Positions 34,078 through 43,862 of a stretch of 64,000 nucleotides of DNA are shown here, piece after piece (position 1 is the stretch's first letter; each line of letters starts with the position of its first letter). Source of the DNA: Hymenobacter psoromatis (GTDB lineage Bacteria > Bacteroidota > Bacteroidia > Cytophagales > Hymenobacteraceae); NCBI GenBank assembly GCA_001596155.1, contig CP014771.1, forward strand, positions 62,001-126,000. Direction: 5' to 3'. The notes beneath the pieces are model-generated. The model did no database searches and was not told where the DNA came from. It saw only the letters and a list, made by a program, of their open reading frames with translations. Position numbers and translations under genes: made by a program.

Positions 34078-35178
34078 ATGATTTCTGATGCTTTTGTGAA
34101 AAGAATATTCCTGTTCCTGAGCTTGTTTGTTGTGTGTTGCTGCATCAGTTGCTCAAGCAAGAAGGAGGAAAAAGAAGAGCAGGTCAAGCTTCTGGTTACC
34201 AGTCCTTTGAAGAAGGACACAACCGTTACCAGAGAGTATGTGGCCCAGATTCACGCCTTCCAGCACATTGAGCTGCGGGCCCTGGAGAAAGGCTACCTGC
34301 AAAAAATCTTCGTGGATGAAGGGCAGACCGTGCAAAAGGGCCAGCCCATGTTCCAGATTACGCCCCTCATCTACCAGGCTGACCTGCAAAAATCGGAGGC
34401 GGAAGCCAACTACGTAGGGATGGAGTATAAGAACACGAAGAGCCTGGCCGACAGCAACATCGTGTCGAAAAATGAGTTGTCGCTGTCGCGGGCCAAGTTC
34501 GATAAGGCCAAGGCCGACGTGTCGCTGGCCCAGACGCACCTGCAGTTCACGTCGATTAAAGCCCCGTTTACGGGCATAATGGACCACTTTCAGGGCCGGC
34601 TGGGCAGCCTCGTGGCGGAGGGGGACCTGCTGACGACGCTCTCCGACAACAGCAAAATGTGGGTGTACTTCAACGTGCCCGAGGCCGAATACTTGGCTTA
34701 TAAGGCGCAGGCCAAAGCTGACAACATCGTGAACGTGCAGCTGCTGATGGCCAACAATGAGCTGTTTCCGCTCTCTGGCAAGGTGCAAACCATTGAGGCC
34801 GACTTCAACAACGAAACCGGCAACATTGCCTTCCGGGCCACCTTTCCGAACCCCAACGGGCTGCTGCGCAACGGCGAAACCGGCAGCGTGCTGATGACGG
34901 TGCCGCTCAAAAATGCCATTATTATTCCGCAGAAAGCTTCCTTCGAAGTGCTGGAAAAGCGCTACGTGTACGTGGTGGATGCCAAGAACATCGTGCATCA
35001 GCGCGAGATTGCCATTGCGTCGGAACTGCCTGACCTATACGTGATTAAATCAGGGCTGAACGCCAGCGACAAGATTCTGCTCGAAGGCATCCGCAAGGTG
35101 AAGGACGGCGATAAGATTAGCTACACCTTCGAGAGCATGAAGCAGGTGCTGCCCACGCTAAAAGTATATTCTGAATAG
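34078..35178 (+). CDS. RND efflux periplasmic adaptor lipoprotein (HAE type)
   Basis: The protein has about 366 residues from MISDAFVKRIFLFLSLF. The upstream start would be TTG and is less likely. It has a lipobox-like ISCSS, then barrel-sandwich/lipoyl half-motifs (ALEKGYLQKIFVDEGQTVQKG and FTSIKAPFTGIMDHFQGRLG) around a coiled-coil hairpin. A beta-barrel region follows. It bridges the inner-membrane pump encoded next and the outer-membrane channel. First gene of an adaptor-pump-channel operon; a family D repeat fills the gap to the pump gene. Confidence 0.92.
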   Translation: MISDAFVKRIFLFLSLFVVCCCISCSSKKEEKEEQVKLLVTSPLKKDTTVTREYVAQIHAFQHIELRALEKGYLQKIFVDEGQTVQKGQPMFQITPLIYQADLQKSEAEANYVGMEYKNTKSLADSNIVSKNELSLSRAKFDKAKADVSLAQTHLQFTSIKAPFTGIMDHFQGRLGSLVAEGDLLTTLSDNSKMWVYFNVPEAEYLAYKAQAKADNIVNVQLLMANNELFPLSGKVQTIEADFNNETGNIAFRATFPNPNGLLRNGETGSVLMTVPLKNAIIIPQKASFEVLEKRYVYVVDAKNIVHQREIAIASELPDLYVIKSGLNASDKILLEGIRKVKDGDKISYTFESMKQVLPTLKVYSE

Positions 35179-35180
35179 TG

Positions 35181-35270
35181 TTTTGGTGCTTGGTACTTAG
35201 TGATTGAGCCGTTCAACGAGCTGCTACCTAAACGACCCAAGCACCAGGCACCAAGCCCTAAGCACCAATT
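35181..35270. repeat. family D repeat (TTGGTGCTTGG...CCAAGCACCA)
   Basis: The left part 35183-35200 and right part 35237-35268 form an imperfect hairpin with internal repeats of AAGCACCA. Lies inside the efflux operon, between adaptor and pump genes. Same family as the insert in the deacetylase gene at 29106. Confidence 0.8.
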
Positions 35271-35279
35271 TTCTATTCT

Positions 35280-38200
35280 ATGTTTAGTAAATTCATTCGC
35301 AGGCCCGTATTTGCCATCGTTATCTCGATAGCAATTGTCCTGTTGGGTATGCTGGCTATCAAGACCCTGCCTACCTCGCAGTTTCCCGAGATTTCGCCGC
35401 CGATGGTGATGGTGAGCGCGGCGTACCCCGGAGCCAGCGCCAAGGTGCTGACCGAGTCGGTGCTGATTCCGCTGGAGCAAGCCGTGAACGGCGTGCCGGG
35501 CATGAAGTACATGACCTCCGACGCGGTGAGCGCGGGCGAGGCCAACATCCAGGTGGTGTTTAACCTGGGCACCAACCCCGACCAGGCCGTGGTGAACGTG
35601 AACACCCGCATCGCGCAGGTGCTCAACCGCTTGCCTGTGCTGGTGCAGCGCGAGGGCGTGATTGTGAACCGCGTGGTGCCGAACATGCTGATGTACGTGA
35701 ACTTGTACAGCAAGGACAAGAACACGGACATGAAGTTCCTCTTCAACTTCGCCGGTGTGAACATGCTGCCCGAGCTGCAGCGCATCAACGGCATCGGGCG
35801 GGCCAACTTGCTGGGTAGCCGGCAGTACGCCATGCGCGTGTGGCTCAAGCCCGACCGGATGCGGGCCTACAAAATCTCGGTCGATGACGTGATGAAATCC
35901 ATTGGCGACCAGAGCGTGATTGGCTCGCCGGGCCGCATCGGGCGCTCGGACGGGGGCCGCGCCGAGGCGCTGGAGTACGTGCTCTCGTATAAGGGCCGCT
36001 TCAACGACGCGGACGAATACAAAAACATTGTGCTGCGGGCCAACGCGAACGGAGAAATGCTGCGCCTCAAGGACGTGGCCAACGTGGAGCTGGGTAGCGA
36101 ATTCTACGATATCTACTCTAACCTCGATGGGTACCCGTCGGCGGCAATGGTGCTTAAGCAAACCTATGGCTCAAACGCCAGCGACGTAATCGCGCAGGTG
36201 AAAGCCAAGCTGGAGGAGATGAAGAAAACGTCGTTTCCGCCCGGCATGGACTACAAAATCAGTTACGACGTGTCGAACTTCCTCGATGCTTCGACTGAGA
36301 ACGTGATTCATACCCTGCGCGACGCTTTTATTCTGGTGGCGCTGGTGGTGTTCCTGTTTCTGGGCGACTGGCGCTCCACGCTTATCCCGATTATTGCCGT
36401 GCCGGTTTCGCTCATTGGGGCGTTTGCGGCCATGCAGGCGTTTGGGCTGACTATCAACATGATTACGCTCTTTGCGCTGGTGCTTGCTATTGGCATCGTG
36501 GTGGATAACGCCATTGTGGTGGTAGAAGCCGTGCACGTAAAGATGGAAGAGAAGCACCTGTCGCCCTTCGGGGCGGTGCAGGAAGTGGTGGGCGAAATCA
36601 GCGGCGCTATTATCGCCATCACCATCCTGATGACGGCCGTGTTCGTGCCGGTGGCCTTCATGAGCGGTCCGGTGGGTATTTTCTACCGGCAGTTCTCCAT
36701 TACGATGGCCACGGCCATTATCATTTCGGGGGTAGTAGCGCTCACGCTCACGCCGGTGCTCTGCGCCATGCTGCTGAAAAACACCCACGGCCAGCCCCGC
36801 TCCAAAAACCCCCTCAACCGCTTCCTCGACTGGTTTAACCGCGGCTTCGACCGCCTCACCAAGAGCTACACTGGTCTGCTGCAAAAGGTGGTGGACAAGC
36901 GCCTCGTGACGCTGGCGATGCTGGGGGCCTTCCTAGCGGGCATCTACTTCATCTCCCTCAATCTCCCTACCGGCTTTATTCCGAGCGAAGACCAGGGGAT
37001 GCTGTACGCCATTGTGCAAACGCCGCCCGGCTCGACGCTGGAACGCACCTACGCCATTTCGGAAAGGTTGCAGCAGTTGGCCAAGGACGTGCCGGGCATC
37101 CAGAGTATTTCGACGCTGGCGGGCTACGAGGTGCTCACCGAAGGCCGCGGCTCCAACGCGGGTACTTGCTTGATTAACCTCAAGCCCTGGTCCGAGCGCA
37201 AGGAATCTATCCACGACGTGGTGGCGGCCCTGGAAATCAAGGCGAAGGAGATACCGGGAGCCAACATTGAATTCTTTGAGCCGCCGGCGGTGCCGGGCTA
37301 CGGCGCGGCGGGTGGTTTCCAGTTGCAATTGCTGGATAAAACCAACACCGGCGACTACAAAGCACTCGAAAAAGTAAACAACGAGTTCCTGGCCAACCTC
37401 AAGAAGCGCAAGGAGCTGGCGGGCCTCTTCACCTTCTACTCGGCCAAATACCCGCAGTACGAGCTGGAGATTGACAACGACCTGGCCATGCAGAAAGGCG
37501 TGGACATTGGCAACGCCATGAATACGCTCAGCATCATGATTGGCTCGACTTACGAGCAGGGCTTCATCAAGTACCAGCGCTTCTTTAAGGTGTATGTGCA
37601 GGCCGCGCCCCAATACCGCCGCTTGCCGGAGGACGTGCTGAACATGTGGGCCAAAAACGACAAGGGCGAAATGGTGCCGTTCTCGGCCTTCATGAAAATC
37701 GTGAAGACCCAGGGTGCCAACGAGATTAACCGTTACAATATGTACACTACCGGCTCCATCCGGGGCGATGCCGCCCAGGGCTACAGCTCGGGCGAGGCCA
37801 TTAAGGCGGTGCAGGAAGTGGCGGCCAAAACCCTGCCGCGCGGCTACGACATCGACTGGGGCGGCCTCTCGAAAGACGAGGTGGGCCGGGGCAACGAGGC
37901 AGTAGTTATTTTCCTCATCGTGCTGGCCTTCGTGTACCTGGTACTCGCCGCGCAGTACGAGAGCTTCCTGCTGCCGCTGGTCGTTATCCTGTCGCTGCCC
38001 ACGGGTGTGTTCGGTTCCTTCCTGCTGCTCAAAACGATGGGCTTGGCCAACAACATCTACGCCCAGGTGGGGCTGGTGATGCTGGTAGGTCTGCTGGGCA
38101 AAAACGCGGTGCTTATCGTGGAAGTCGCCGTGCAGAATCACGAGCGCGGCATGTCAATACGCGACGCGGCCATTGAGGGTGCCCGCGCCCGATTCCGCCC

Positions 38201-38477
38201 GATTCTGATGACCTCCTTTGCTTTCATTGCGGGTCTGATTCCGCTAGTGCTGGCCACCGGCGCGGGGGCCAATGGCAACCGCACCATCGGCACGGCGGCG
38301 CTGGGCGGGATGCTGTTCGGCACCGTGTTCGGGGTAATTATTATCCCTGGCCTGTACTTCCTGTTCGGCACCATTGGCGCGGGCCGCAAGCTGATTGACG
38401 ATGAAAACGAATATCCGATAAGCGAGGGTTTGGAACCGCGTGTATTAGTTGAAGAAGAATTGGAAGCTCATGCTTAA
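35280..38477 (+). CDS. RND multidrug efflux pump, HAE1/AcrB type
   Basis: This 1065-residue protein has the RND layout: N-terminal helix (MFSKFIRRPVFAIVISIAIV), two large periplasmic loops and twelve predicted helices. TM4 carries the proton-relay aspartates (LFALVLAIGIVVDNAIVVVE). The pattern resembles AcrB/MexB-type drug pumps (GAFAAMQAFGLTINMITLF) rather than the metal-type pumps at 54-64 kb. It likely expels hydrophobic drugs or bile-like compounds across both membranes. The channel gene starts 8 bases before its stop. Confidence 0.95.
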   Translation: MFSKFIRRPVFAIVISIAIVLLGMLAIKTLPTSQFPEISPPMVMVSAAYPGASAKVLTESVLIPLEQAVNGVPGMKYMTSDAVSAGEANIQVVFNLGTNPDQAVVNVNTRIAQVLNRLPVLVQREGVIVNRVVPNMLMYVNLYSKDKNTDMKFLFNFAGVNMLPELQRINGIGRANLLGSRQYAMRVWLKPDRMRAYKISVDDVMKSIGDQSVIGSPGRIGRSDGGRAEALEYVLSYKGRFNDADEYKNIVLRANANGEMLRLKDVANVELGSEFYDIYSNLDGYPSAAMVLKQTYGSNASDVIAQVKAKLEEMKKTSFPPGMDYKISYDVSNFLDASTENVIHTLRDAFILVALVVFLFLGDWRSTLIPIIAVPVSLIGAFAAMQAFGLTINMITLFALVLAIGIVVDNAIVVVEAVHVKMEEKHLSPFGAVQEVVGEISGAIIAITILMTAVFVPVAFMSGPVGIFYRQFSITMATAIIISGVVALTLTPVLCAMLLKNTHGQPRSKNPLNRFLDWFNRGFDRLTKSYTGLLQKVVDKRLVTLAMLGAFLAGIYFISLNLPTGFIPSEDQGMLYAIVQTPPGSTLERTYAISERLQQLAKDVPGIQSISTLAGYEVLTEGRGSNAGTCLINLKPWSERKESIHDVVAALEIKAKEIPGANIEFFEPPAVPGYGAAGGFQLQLLDKTNTGDYKALEKVNNEFLANLKKRKELAGLFTFYSAKYPQYELEIDNDLAMQKGVDIGNAMNTLSIMIGSTYEQGFIKYQRFFKVYVQAAPQYRRLPEDVLNMWAKNDKGEMVPFSAFMKIVKTQGANEINRYNMYTTGSIRGDAAQGYSSGEAIKAVQEVAAKTLPRGYDIDWGGLSKDEVGRGNEAVVIFLIVLAFVYLVLAAQYESFLLPLVVILSLPTGVFGSFLLLKTMGLANNIYAQVGLVMLVGLLGKNAVLIVEVAVQNHERGMSIRDAAIEGARARFRPILMTSFAFIAGLIPLVLATGAGANGNRTIGTAALGGMLFGTVFGVIIIPGLYFLFGTIGAGRKLIDDENEYPISEGLEPRVLVEEELEAHA

Positions 38478-39906
38478 GAGACGAATTTATCAAGGCCTGA
38501 CCACGGCCAGCCTGGCACTGGCCGTGGCCGGCTGCAAACTGCCCACGCTGGTGCAGCGCAACGTGAACCGCACGGTGCCCGCCACTTATAACGGCAGCAC
38601 GCAGGACACCATTAGCACGGCCCGGATGCGCTGGAAGGAGTTTTTTACCGACCCCGACCTGGCCGCGCTCATCGACACGGCCCTGCAGCACAACCAGGAG
38701 CTGAACATTACGCTCCAGGAAATTCAGATTGCCCGCAACGAAATTCAGGTTCGCAAGGGGGAGTATCTGCCTTTCCTATCGCTGGGCGCGCAAGCGGCAG
38801 CCGAAAAGCCGGGCCGCTACACCCTGCAAGGTGCCACGGAAGATGCCATCAATATTCAGCCCGACCACGCCACGCCTACCCCCCTGGCCAACTACCAGCT
38901 GGGCGCGTTCGCGAGCTGGGAGGTCGATATCTGGCACAAGCTGCGCAATTCGCGCAAGTCGGCGGCCACCCGCTACCTGGCTTCCGTGGAGGGCAAAAAC
39001 TTCATGGTGACCAACCTGATTTCCGAGATTGCCAATTCGTACTACGAGCTGCTGGCCCTCGACAATCAGTTGCTTATCCTAAAGCAAAGCATTGAGATTC
39101 AGGAGAATGCCCTGCGCATCGTGCGGGAAGAAAAGGAAGCAGCCCGCGTGACGGAGCTAGCGGTAAAACGCTTCGAGGCCCAGGTCCAGAACTCCATCAG
39201 CCTGCAATACAAGACGCAGCAGCGCATTGTGGAGACTGAAAACCAGATTAACTTTTTAATGGGCCGGTTTCCGCGGCCCATTACCCGCGACGACCAGGCT
39301 TTTGCGGGCCTGGTGCCGACGACCATTCAGGCTGGTGTGCCCGCGCAGCTGCTCAGCAACCGCCCCGATATCCGGCAGGCCGAGCAAAACCTGGTGGCCG
39401 CCAAGCTGGACGTGCAGATAGCGCGCGCCAATTTTTACCCGTCGCTGGGCATTTCCGGGGGGGTAGGGTTTGAGGCATTTAAGCCCGGCCTGCTGTTCAC
39501 CACGCCCGAGTCGATACTCTATAACCTGGCCGGTGATTTATCCGCGCCGTTGATTAATCGCAACGGCATCAAAGCCCTGTACGTCACGGCCAATGCTTTG
39601 CAGCTCCAGGCGGTGTACAACTACGAGCGCACCGTGCTGAACGCGTACATAGAGGTGTCTAACCAACTGTCGAACATCAACAACCTGCAAAGCAGCTACG
39701 ACGCGAAGCTGAAAGAAGTACAGGCCCTCAACCAGTCTATCCGTATTTCTAATAGCCTCTTCAAAGCCGTGCGGGCCGACTACACGGAGGTGCTTTTCAC
39801 GCAGCGCGACGCGCTGACCTCGAAATTTGACCTGACCGAAACCAAGATGCAGCAGCTCAATGCCACGGTGAACATCTACCGCGCGCTGGGCGGCGGCTGG
39901 AATTGA
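38470..39906 (+). CDS. outer-membrane efflux lipoprotein (OprM/NodT type)
   Basis: The protein has about 478 residues from MLKRRIYQGLTTASLALAVAGC, where the last residue is a lipobox cysteine. Two outer-membrane efflux repeats follow: YQLGAFASWEVDIWHKLRNS is the diagnostic OprM-like strand-turn, and VAAKLDVQIARANFYPSLGI is in the second half. It forms the trimeric exit duct for the pump encoded upstream; the start overlaps the pump stop by 8 bases, so they are translationally coupled. A strong terminator follows. Confidence 0.93.
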   Translation: MLKRRIYQGLTTASLALAVAGCKLPTLVQRNVNRTVPATYNGSTQDTISTARMRWKEFFTDPDLAALIDTALQHNQELNITLQEIQIARNEIQVRKGEYLPFLSLGAQAAAEKPGRYTLQGATEDAINIQPDHATPTPLANYQLGAFASWEVDIWHKLRNSRKSAATRYLASVEGKNFMVTNLISEIANSYYELLALDNQLLILKQSIEIQENALRIVREEKEAARVTELAVKRFEAQVQNSISLQYKTQQRIVETENQINFLMGRFPRPITRDDQAFAGLVPTTIQAGVPAQLLSNRPDIRQAEQNLVAAKLDVQIARANFYPSLGISGGVGFEAFKPGLLFTTPESILYNLAGDLSAPLINRNGIKALYVTANALQLQAVYNYERTVLNAYIEVSNQLSNINNLQSSYDAKLKEVQALNQSIRISNSLFKAVRADYTEVLFTQRDALTSKFDLTETKMQQLNATVNIYRALGGGWN

Positions 39907-39940
39907 TAAGGATTCTGGTTTGGATTAGCCGAAATTTGGA

Positions 39941-39983
39941 ACGAGCGCCCTCCTGAGTATCCCCCAGGAGGGCGCTCGTTTTA
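39941..39983 (+). terminator. intrinsic terminator of the HAE efflux operon
   Basis: ACGAGCGCCCTCCTG (39941-39955) pairs perfectly with 39965-39979 and is followed by a short T run. Confidence 0.85.
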
Positions 39984-39986
39984 TAG

Positions 39987-40074
39987 GTAGGGTGCGGGGC
40001 TTGCCCCCGCCCGTCGTTGAACAATGAGCGCTGGTTACGTGCAGCGACGGGCGGGGGCAAGTCCCGCGCCCTAC
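39987..40074. repeat. GC-rich inverted repeat with 30-base arms
   Basis: Arms 39987-40016 and 40045-40074 pair at 28 of 30 positions (GTAGGGTGCGGGGCTTGCCC...). Directly behind the operon terminator; the region from here to 40339 has no gene I can support. Confidence 0.85.
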
Positions 40075-40339
40075 CCCCGGTCGCTCACCTTCACTTGCCA
40101 GAAAGTGTTCTATTGGTTAAAAAAGTGGGTAAATAAGGCCCCCTTGCCCATAGCTGAAGTACCAAAGCTAAATCGTTGTCTGCTTGCTGGTTTAGTTAGC
40201 GGTATCCTTATGGTTAAATGCTGGCCGTCGAGATTACTTTCGCCAATCCGCGTATTTGCTGTCACATACGGGGGTAGTAAATCCGTAAGCAATGTGCCTG
40301 GGTAAGGTATATTGCGCAGTTTAGCCAACTGTAGAAAGC

Positions 40340-40945
40340 ATGAAATCTTTTGATAGTGATAGTGAAGTGCACCGTCGCCGCATTGTGGCGCGCGCCGTGG
40401 CCGTGACGGCCAACACGGCCCTGGCCCCCCGGCGCTACGAGCGGCAGCTGCTGGACCGCTACCAACAAGGCGAACTCACTATTGACCAGGTTATTAACCT
40501 GCTGGATATCAGTACGTATCAGGTGCTTTATCATAGCGTGGCTGTGCGGCCATTTACTGAGGCCGAGCTGCATACCTTACTCAAAAATGCCCATAGCTTC
40601 AACGTTCGGCAAGGCGTCACGGGCATTTTGCTCTACAGCGATAGCCGGTTCGTGCAGCTGCTGGAAGGCGATGAGCAGTCGGTGCGCAAGCTCTACGACC
40701 GCATTCAGCAAGACCCCCGGCACACCCAGGTAGTAACCGTGAGCGAAGGGCCGGGGCCGTGCCGGCGGTTTGCCGACTGGAGCATGGGCTTTGGGCGGGT
40801 GGCGGGGCCCGAAATGGCCGAAGCCCTCGACACGGTGCTGGGGCAGGGGGTAGCGCCGGCGCCGGAAGTAGCCGAGCCCTACTTGCTGGCGCTGCTGCAG
40901 GCGTTCGGCGTGGACCCGGCTGCTCTGCCAAGTCCCGGGAAGTAG
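40340..40945 (+). CDS. BLUF blue-light receptor with an N-terminal helical extension
   Basis: This 201-residue protein has a BLUF domain from about residue 58 to 150. The flavin-contact residues lie at the family spacing: Tyr64 (QVLYHS), Asn88 (SFNVRQGVTG) and Gln106 (RFVQLLEG), that is 24 and 42 residues apart as in AppA. The first 56 residues (RRYERQLLDRYQQGELTIDQ, then VINLLD) form a separate basic, helical segment that resembles short antitoxin-like helices. I cannot assign it. It probably relays the light signal through protein-protein contact. Not in an operon. Confidence 0.9.
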   Translation: MKSFDSDSEVHRRRIVARAVAVTANTALAPRRYERQLLDRYQQGELTIDQVINLLDISTYQVLYHSVAVRPFTEAELHTLLKNAHSFNVRQGVTGILLYSDSRFVQLLEGDEQSVRKLYDRIQQDPRHTQVVTVSEGPGPCRRFADWSMGFGRVAGPEMAEALDTVLGQGVAPAPEVAEPYLLALLQAFGVDPAALPSPGK

Positions 40946-41049
40946 CTGTAACGCGCCGGTCAGCTGGTCGATGAAGGGATGCTGCGGGGGGAATGCAAGC
41001 GCGCACGTGCAACTTGCCGCCTCGGGGACTACCCGATATCACCAACGCT

Positions 41050-41814
41050 ATGCAACTCGAATTACAAAATCTAACCAGGTCCTTTGGCCCTAAAACCGTG
41101 TTGCGCGCCGTGAGCCTGACCGCCCACACCGGCTACTGCGTGGGCGTGGTGGGCCGCAACGGCGCGGGCAAAAGCACGTTGTTCAACCTGTTGGCCAACA
41201 CCTTGCTACCCAACGGCGGCCGCTTGCTGCTCGATGGCCAGCCGCTGGGCGAGACGTTTCCCGTGGCGGTGAAGCGGCGGATGGGCGCGCTGGTCAACCA
41301 GGCCTACCTCGTCGAGCAGCTCACGGCTGGGGAATACCTGCAATTCGTGGCCCGCATCTACGAGCTGCCCGCCGCCCAGGCGCGCATCGACAGCTTGCTG
41401 ACGCACTTGCTGGAAGACTACGCGGCCGTGCGCCACAAGCGCCTTGGCACGTTTTCGACCGGCATGAAGCAGAAAGTAGCCGTGGCCTCGTGCCTGCTGC
41501 ACCGGCCCGAGCTGCTTATTCTGGATGAGCCCTTCAATGGCCTCGACGTGTTTGCGGCCGAGAGTCTGTTGGCGCTGCTGGCCAGCTACCGGCCGCAGGC
41601 CATCACGTTTGTGTCGTCGCACAACCTGGCCCACATCGAAAAAATCGCTACCCACCTGCTGGTTATCGATGACAGCGAGGTCAAATACTGGGGCACGCTG
41701 GACGAGTTCCGGCACGGCCAGCGCACCCTGCTTGACGAGGCGCTGCTGCGCCTGCTGCACCCTACCCCCACTGGCCCCACCCAAGACCTGACATGGCTCA
41801 CCAACCAGCGCTAG
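41050..41814 (+). CDS. ABC transporter ATP-binding protein
   Basis: The protein has 254 residues from MQLELQNLTRSFGPKTVL; the upstream leader is not conserved in type. Walker A is VGRNGAGKSTLFNLL, the signature is LGTFSTGMKQKVAVA, Walker B is LLILDEPFNGLD and the H-loop is FVSSHNLAHIEK. The gene overlaps the next membrane-protein gene by 22 bases, so the pair forms one transporter. Substrate unknown. Confidence 0.92.
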   Translation: MQLELQNLTRSFGPKTVLRAVSLTAHTGYCVGVVGRNGAGKSTLFNLLANTLLPNGGRLLLDGQPLGETFPVAVKRRMGALVNQAYLVEQLTAGEYLQFVARIYELPAAQARIDSLLTHLLEDYAAVRHKRLGTFSTGMKQKVAVASCLLHRPELLILDEPFNGLDVFAAESLLALLASYRPQAITFVSSHNLAHIEKIATHLLVIDDSEVKYWGTLDEFRHGQRTLLDEALLRLLHPTPTGPTQDLTWLTNQR

Positions 41815-43172
41815 GCCCCCGTTTGGGCCATTTTTTGCCCTACCTGCTGCGCTGCCGCCTGCGCGCCGTGCTGTGGGCCGATGATGGCGGCGAGCGCGCT
41901 ATCACGCTGCTGCTGCTCGCGCTCATGCTGGCCTACGGTGCCGGCCTGGGCTATATGCTGAATCACCAGACGGCCGGCCCGCGCCATTTTTTGCCCGAGA
42001 TGCTGGTTGGCCTCAACGCACTGTGGCTGGTGTCGGCGCTGCTCATCGACTTCTTCCCGTCCCTGCGGCCGGTGGTGCGCACCGTGCCCGAGCACTTTCC
42101 GGTATCGGCCCGGCTGAACGTGGTGACGGCCTTTCTGCTCGATTTGCTCACACTGCGCCGGGTGTTGGTAGTGGCCGTGCTGCTGGCCGCGCTGGCCGTG
42201 GCTCCGCGCCACGCGCTGGTGCCGGGCTTCAGCCTGCTGCTGGTGCTGGGGGCCAGCATGCTCAGCTTCAACGTGCGGCTGCTGGTGGCGCTGCGTCGCT
42301 GGCGGCACCCGCTGCTGCTGGCCCACCTCGCCAGCCTGGGCCTGATGCTGGCGTGGCTGGCCTGGCCCACCGCCCCCCACCACCAGGCGCTAGGGGTGGG
42401 CATGGCTCTGCTGCCCTGGCTGCTGGGCGCGGCGCAGCTCTACTGGCTCGGCCCGTATTTCAGCGCCCGCTATCTGCCCGCCGAGACCGAAGCTCCCGCT
42501 GCCCAAACCCTAAGCCGCCTACCCCTGGTCTGGAAAGTATATGGCCGCAAAACCTGGCTGCCCCTGCTAATAGGACAGGTGCTCAAAGCCTTGCTGTTTA
42601 TTATCACCGGGTTATACCTCGTGGAGAAAGGCAAGCTGGTCACTAATTCGTTTTTCTACCTAGTTCTGGTGCCCAGCGTTAACTTCACCTATGTCAATAA
42701 TAACCTATTTGGCTTCCTGCGCGAGCTGACGGCCAACGAGTTGCTGCGGCTGGGCCTCACGCCGCGCCTGCCGCGGCTCTACTTGCAGCTGGCCGGCCCG
42801 GTGGTGCTGGTCGAGTGCCTGGGCACGGCGCTGGGGCTGCTGCTGCTGTTTCCGGCTTCTTTCTGGCCGCTATTGTGGCTGTTGCCGCTGGGCGCGGCGG
42901 CGCAGCTCAGCGTGGGCTGGTGGGGTAGTCTCTACCAGGCCAAGGCGGTAATCAGGATGGTTGATTTCGTGAACATGCGCAACAACGTTTCTACCCTCAT
43001 GAGCTTTTGCACGCTTGGCGTGGCGGCCGGGCTATATTTTCTGCCGTGGTGGTGGGCGCGTATAGCGCTGGCGGCCGTGGTCACGGCGTCGGCCATTCTG
43101 CCGCTGCGCGCCGTGTGGCGCAACGATGGTGCCCTGCGCCGCCGCCTCTGGCGCGGCATCGGTGCCTGGTAA
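41793..43172 (+). CDS. membrane protein, DUF5687-like, partner of the ABC ATPase
   Basis: This 459-residue protein has about 10-12 hydrophobic helices, including ITLLLLALMLAYGAGLGYML and VVLVECLGTALGLLLLFPAS. It resembles DUF5687 proteins, which in Bacteroidota sit beside a lone ABC ATPase. A permease role is inferred from the 22-base gene overlap and topology. It contains the motif SVNFTYVNNNLFGFLREL. Substrate unknown. Confidence 0.78.
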   Translation: MAHQPALGPRLGHFLPYLLRCRLRAVLWADDGGERAITLLLLALMLAYGAGLGYMLNHQTAGPRHFLPEMLVGLNALWLVSALLIDFFPSLRPVVRTVPEHFPVSARLNVVTAFLLDLLTLRRVLVVAVLLAALAVAPRHALVPGFSLLLVLGASMLSFNVRLLVALRRWRHPLLLAHLASLGLMLAWLAWPTAPHHQALGVGMALLPWLLGAAQLYWLGPYFSARYLPAETEAPAAQTLSRLPLVWKVYGRKTWLPLLIGQVLKALLFIITGLYLVEKGKLVTNSFFYLVLVPSVNFTYVNNNLFGFLRELTANELLRLGLTPRLPRLYLQLAGPVVLVECLGTALGLLLLFPASFWPLLWLLPLGAAAQLSVGWWGSLYQAKAVIRMVDFVNMRNNVSTLMSFCTLGVAAGLYFLPWWWARIALAAVVTASAILPLRAVWRNDGALRRRLWRGIGAW

Positions 43173-43206
43173 GCGGGCCGTCGACAGGGGGGGTAGGGGC
43201 CCGTGG

Positions 43207-43791
43207 CTACGGCCGCTCCAGGCCGCCCAGCAGCACCGTGAGGATGTTGCTTTCCAGTTCTTCGGCCGTCAGGCCGCGGCCGGGGCGATACCACAGCTCT
43301 ACCCAGCGCACTGCCGACAGCACCGTAAACAGCGCCACCGACACATTCACCGGCCGAAATTCGCCCGCCGCGATGCCCGCCTCAATCAGCGCGGCAAACC
43401 CCTTTTCGTAGGTCTTGCGCGCCTGCTTAAACTCGGTGAGACGCGGCTCGGGCAGGTATTTCCAGTCGTGGTTGGCCACCGATACCGCCGCGCCGTCCTC
43501 CACCATCAGGCGAATGTGTAGCTGCACCAGCGCCTTTATTTTCTCTCCGTACGGAATAGCTTGCTCAGCAGTCTCCCGCAGCTGCGAAATATAGGAATCC
43601 GAAATGCGGAAGCAGATGGTATCCAGCAGCTCGTCTTTCGACTTGATATGGTTGTACATGCTCGCCGCTTCCATGCCCACCTGCCCGGCCAGGTCGCGCA
43701 TGGAGGTGCCGCCGTAGCCCCGGTCTTTGAAAAGCTTGGCCGCTTCGGTCAGGATAAGCTCGCGCTTAACCGATTTTTTCGTTTTGAGCAT
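43207..43791 (-). CDS. TetR/AcrR-family transcriptional regulator
   Basis: This 194-residue protein has an N-terminal helix-turn-helix (LILTEAAKLFKDRGYGGTSM, then RDLAGQVGMEAASMYNHIKS). The C-terminal ligand domain has a typical HDWKYLPEPRLTEFKQAR stretch, seen in TetR proteins of fatty-acid or aromatic degradation. The target is not evident: the gene converges with the ABC pair and runs the same way as the cytochrome b and aminotransferase genes behind it. Confidence 0.9.
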   Translation of the reverse strand: MLKTKKSVKRELILTEAAKLFKDRGYGGTSMRDLAGQVGMEAASMYNHIKSKDELLDTICFRISDSYISQLRETAEQAIPYGEKIKALVQLHIRLMVEDGAAVSVANHDWKYLPEPRLTEFKQARKTYEKGFAALIEAGIAAGEFRPVNVSVALFTVLSAVRWVELWYRPGRGLTAEELESNILTVLLGGLERP

Positions 43792-43862
43792 GGCGGGTGG
43801 GAAGAGAGGGGTAGCAATCGCAAAGCTACTCTTTCCCGCGCCAACCTAACTACCGTTCGTTA

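Noticed and set aside
36933..38141. 402-codon open frame on the minus strand inside the HAE pump gene
   Set aside because: Shadow frame of a GC-rich gene; His/Gln/Arg-rich product with no fold, and the plus-strand pump is certain.
40110..40328. 72-codon minus-strand frame (MAKLRNIPYPGTLLTDLL...) upstream of the BLUF gene
   Set aside because: Considered as a transposase remnant, but no motif or terminal repeats support it.
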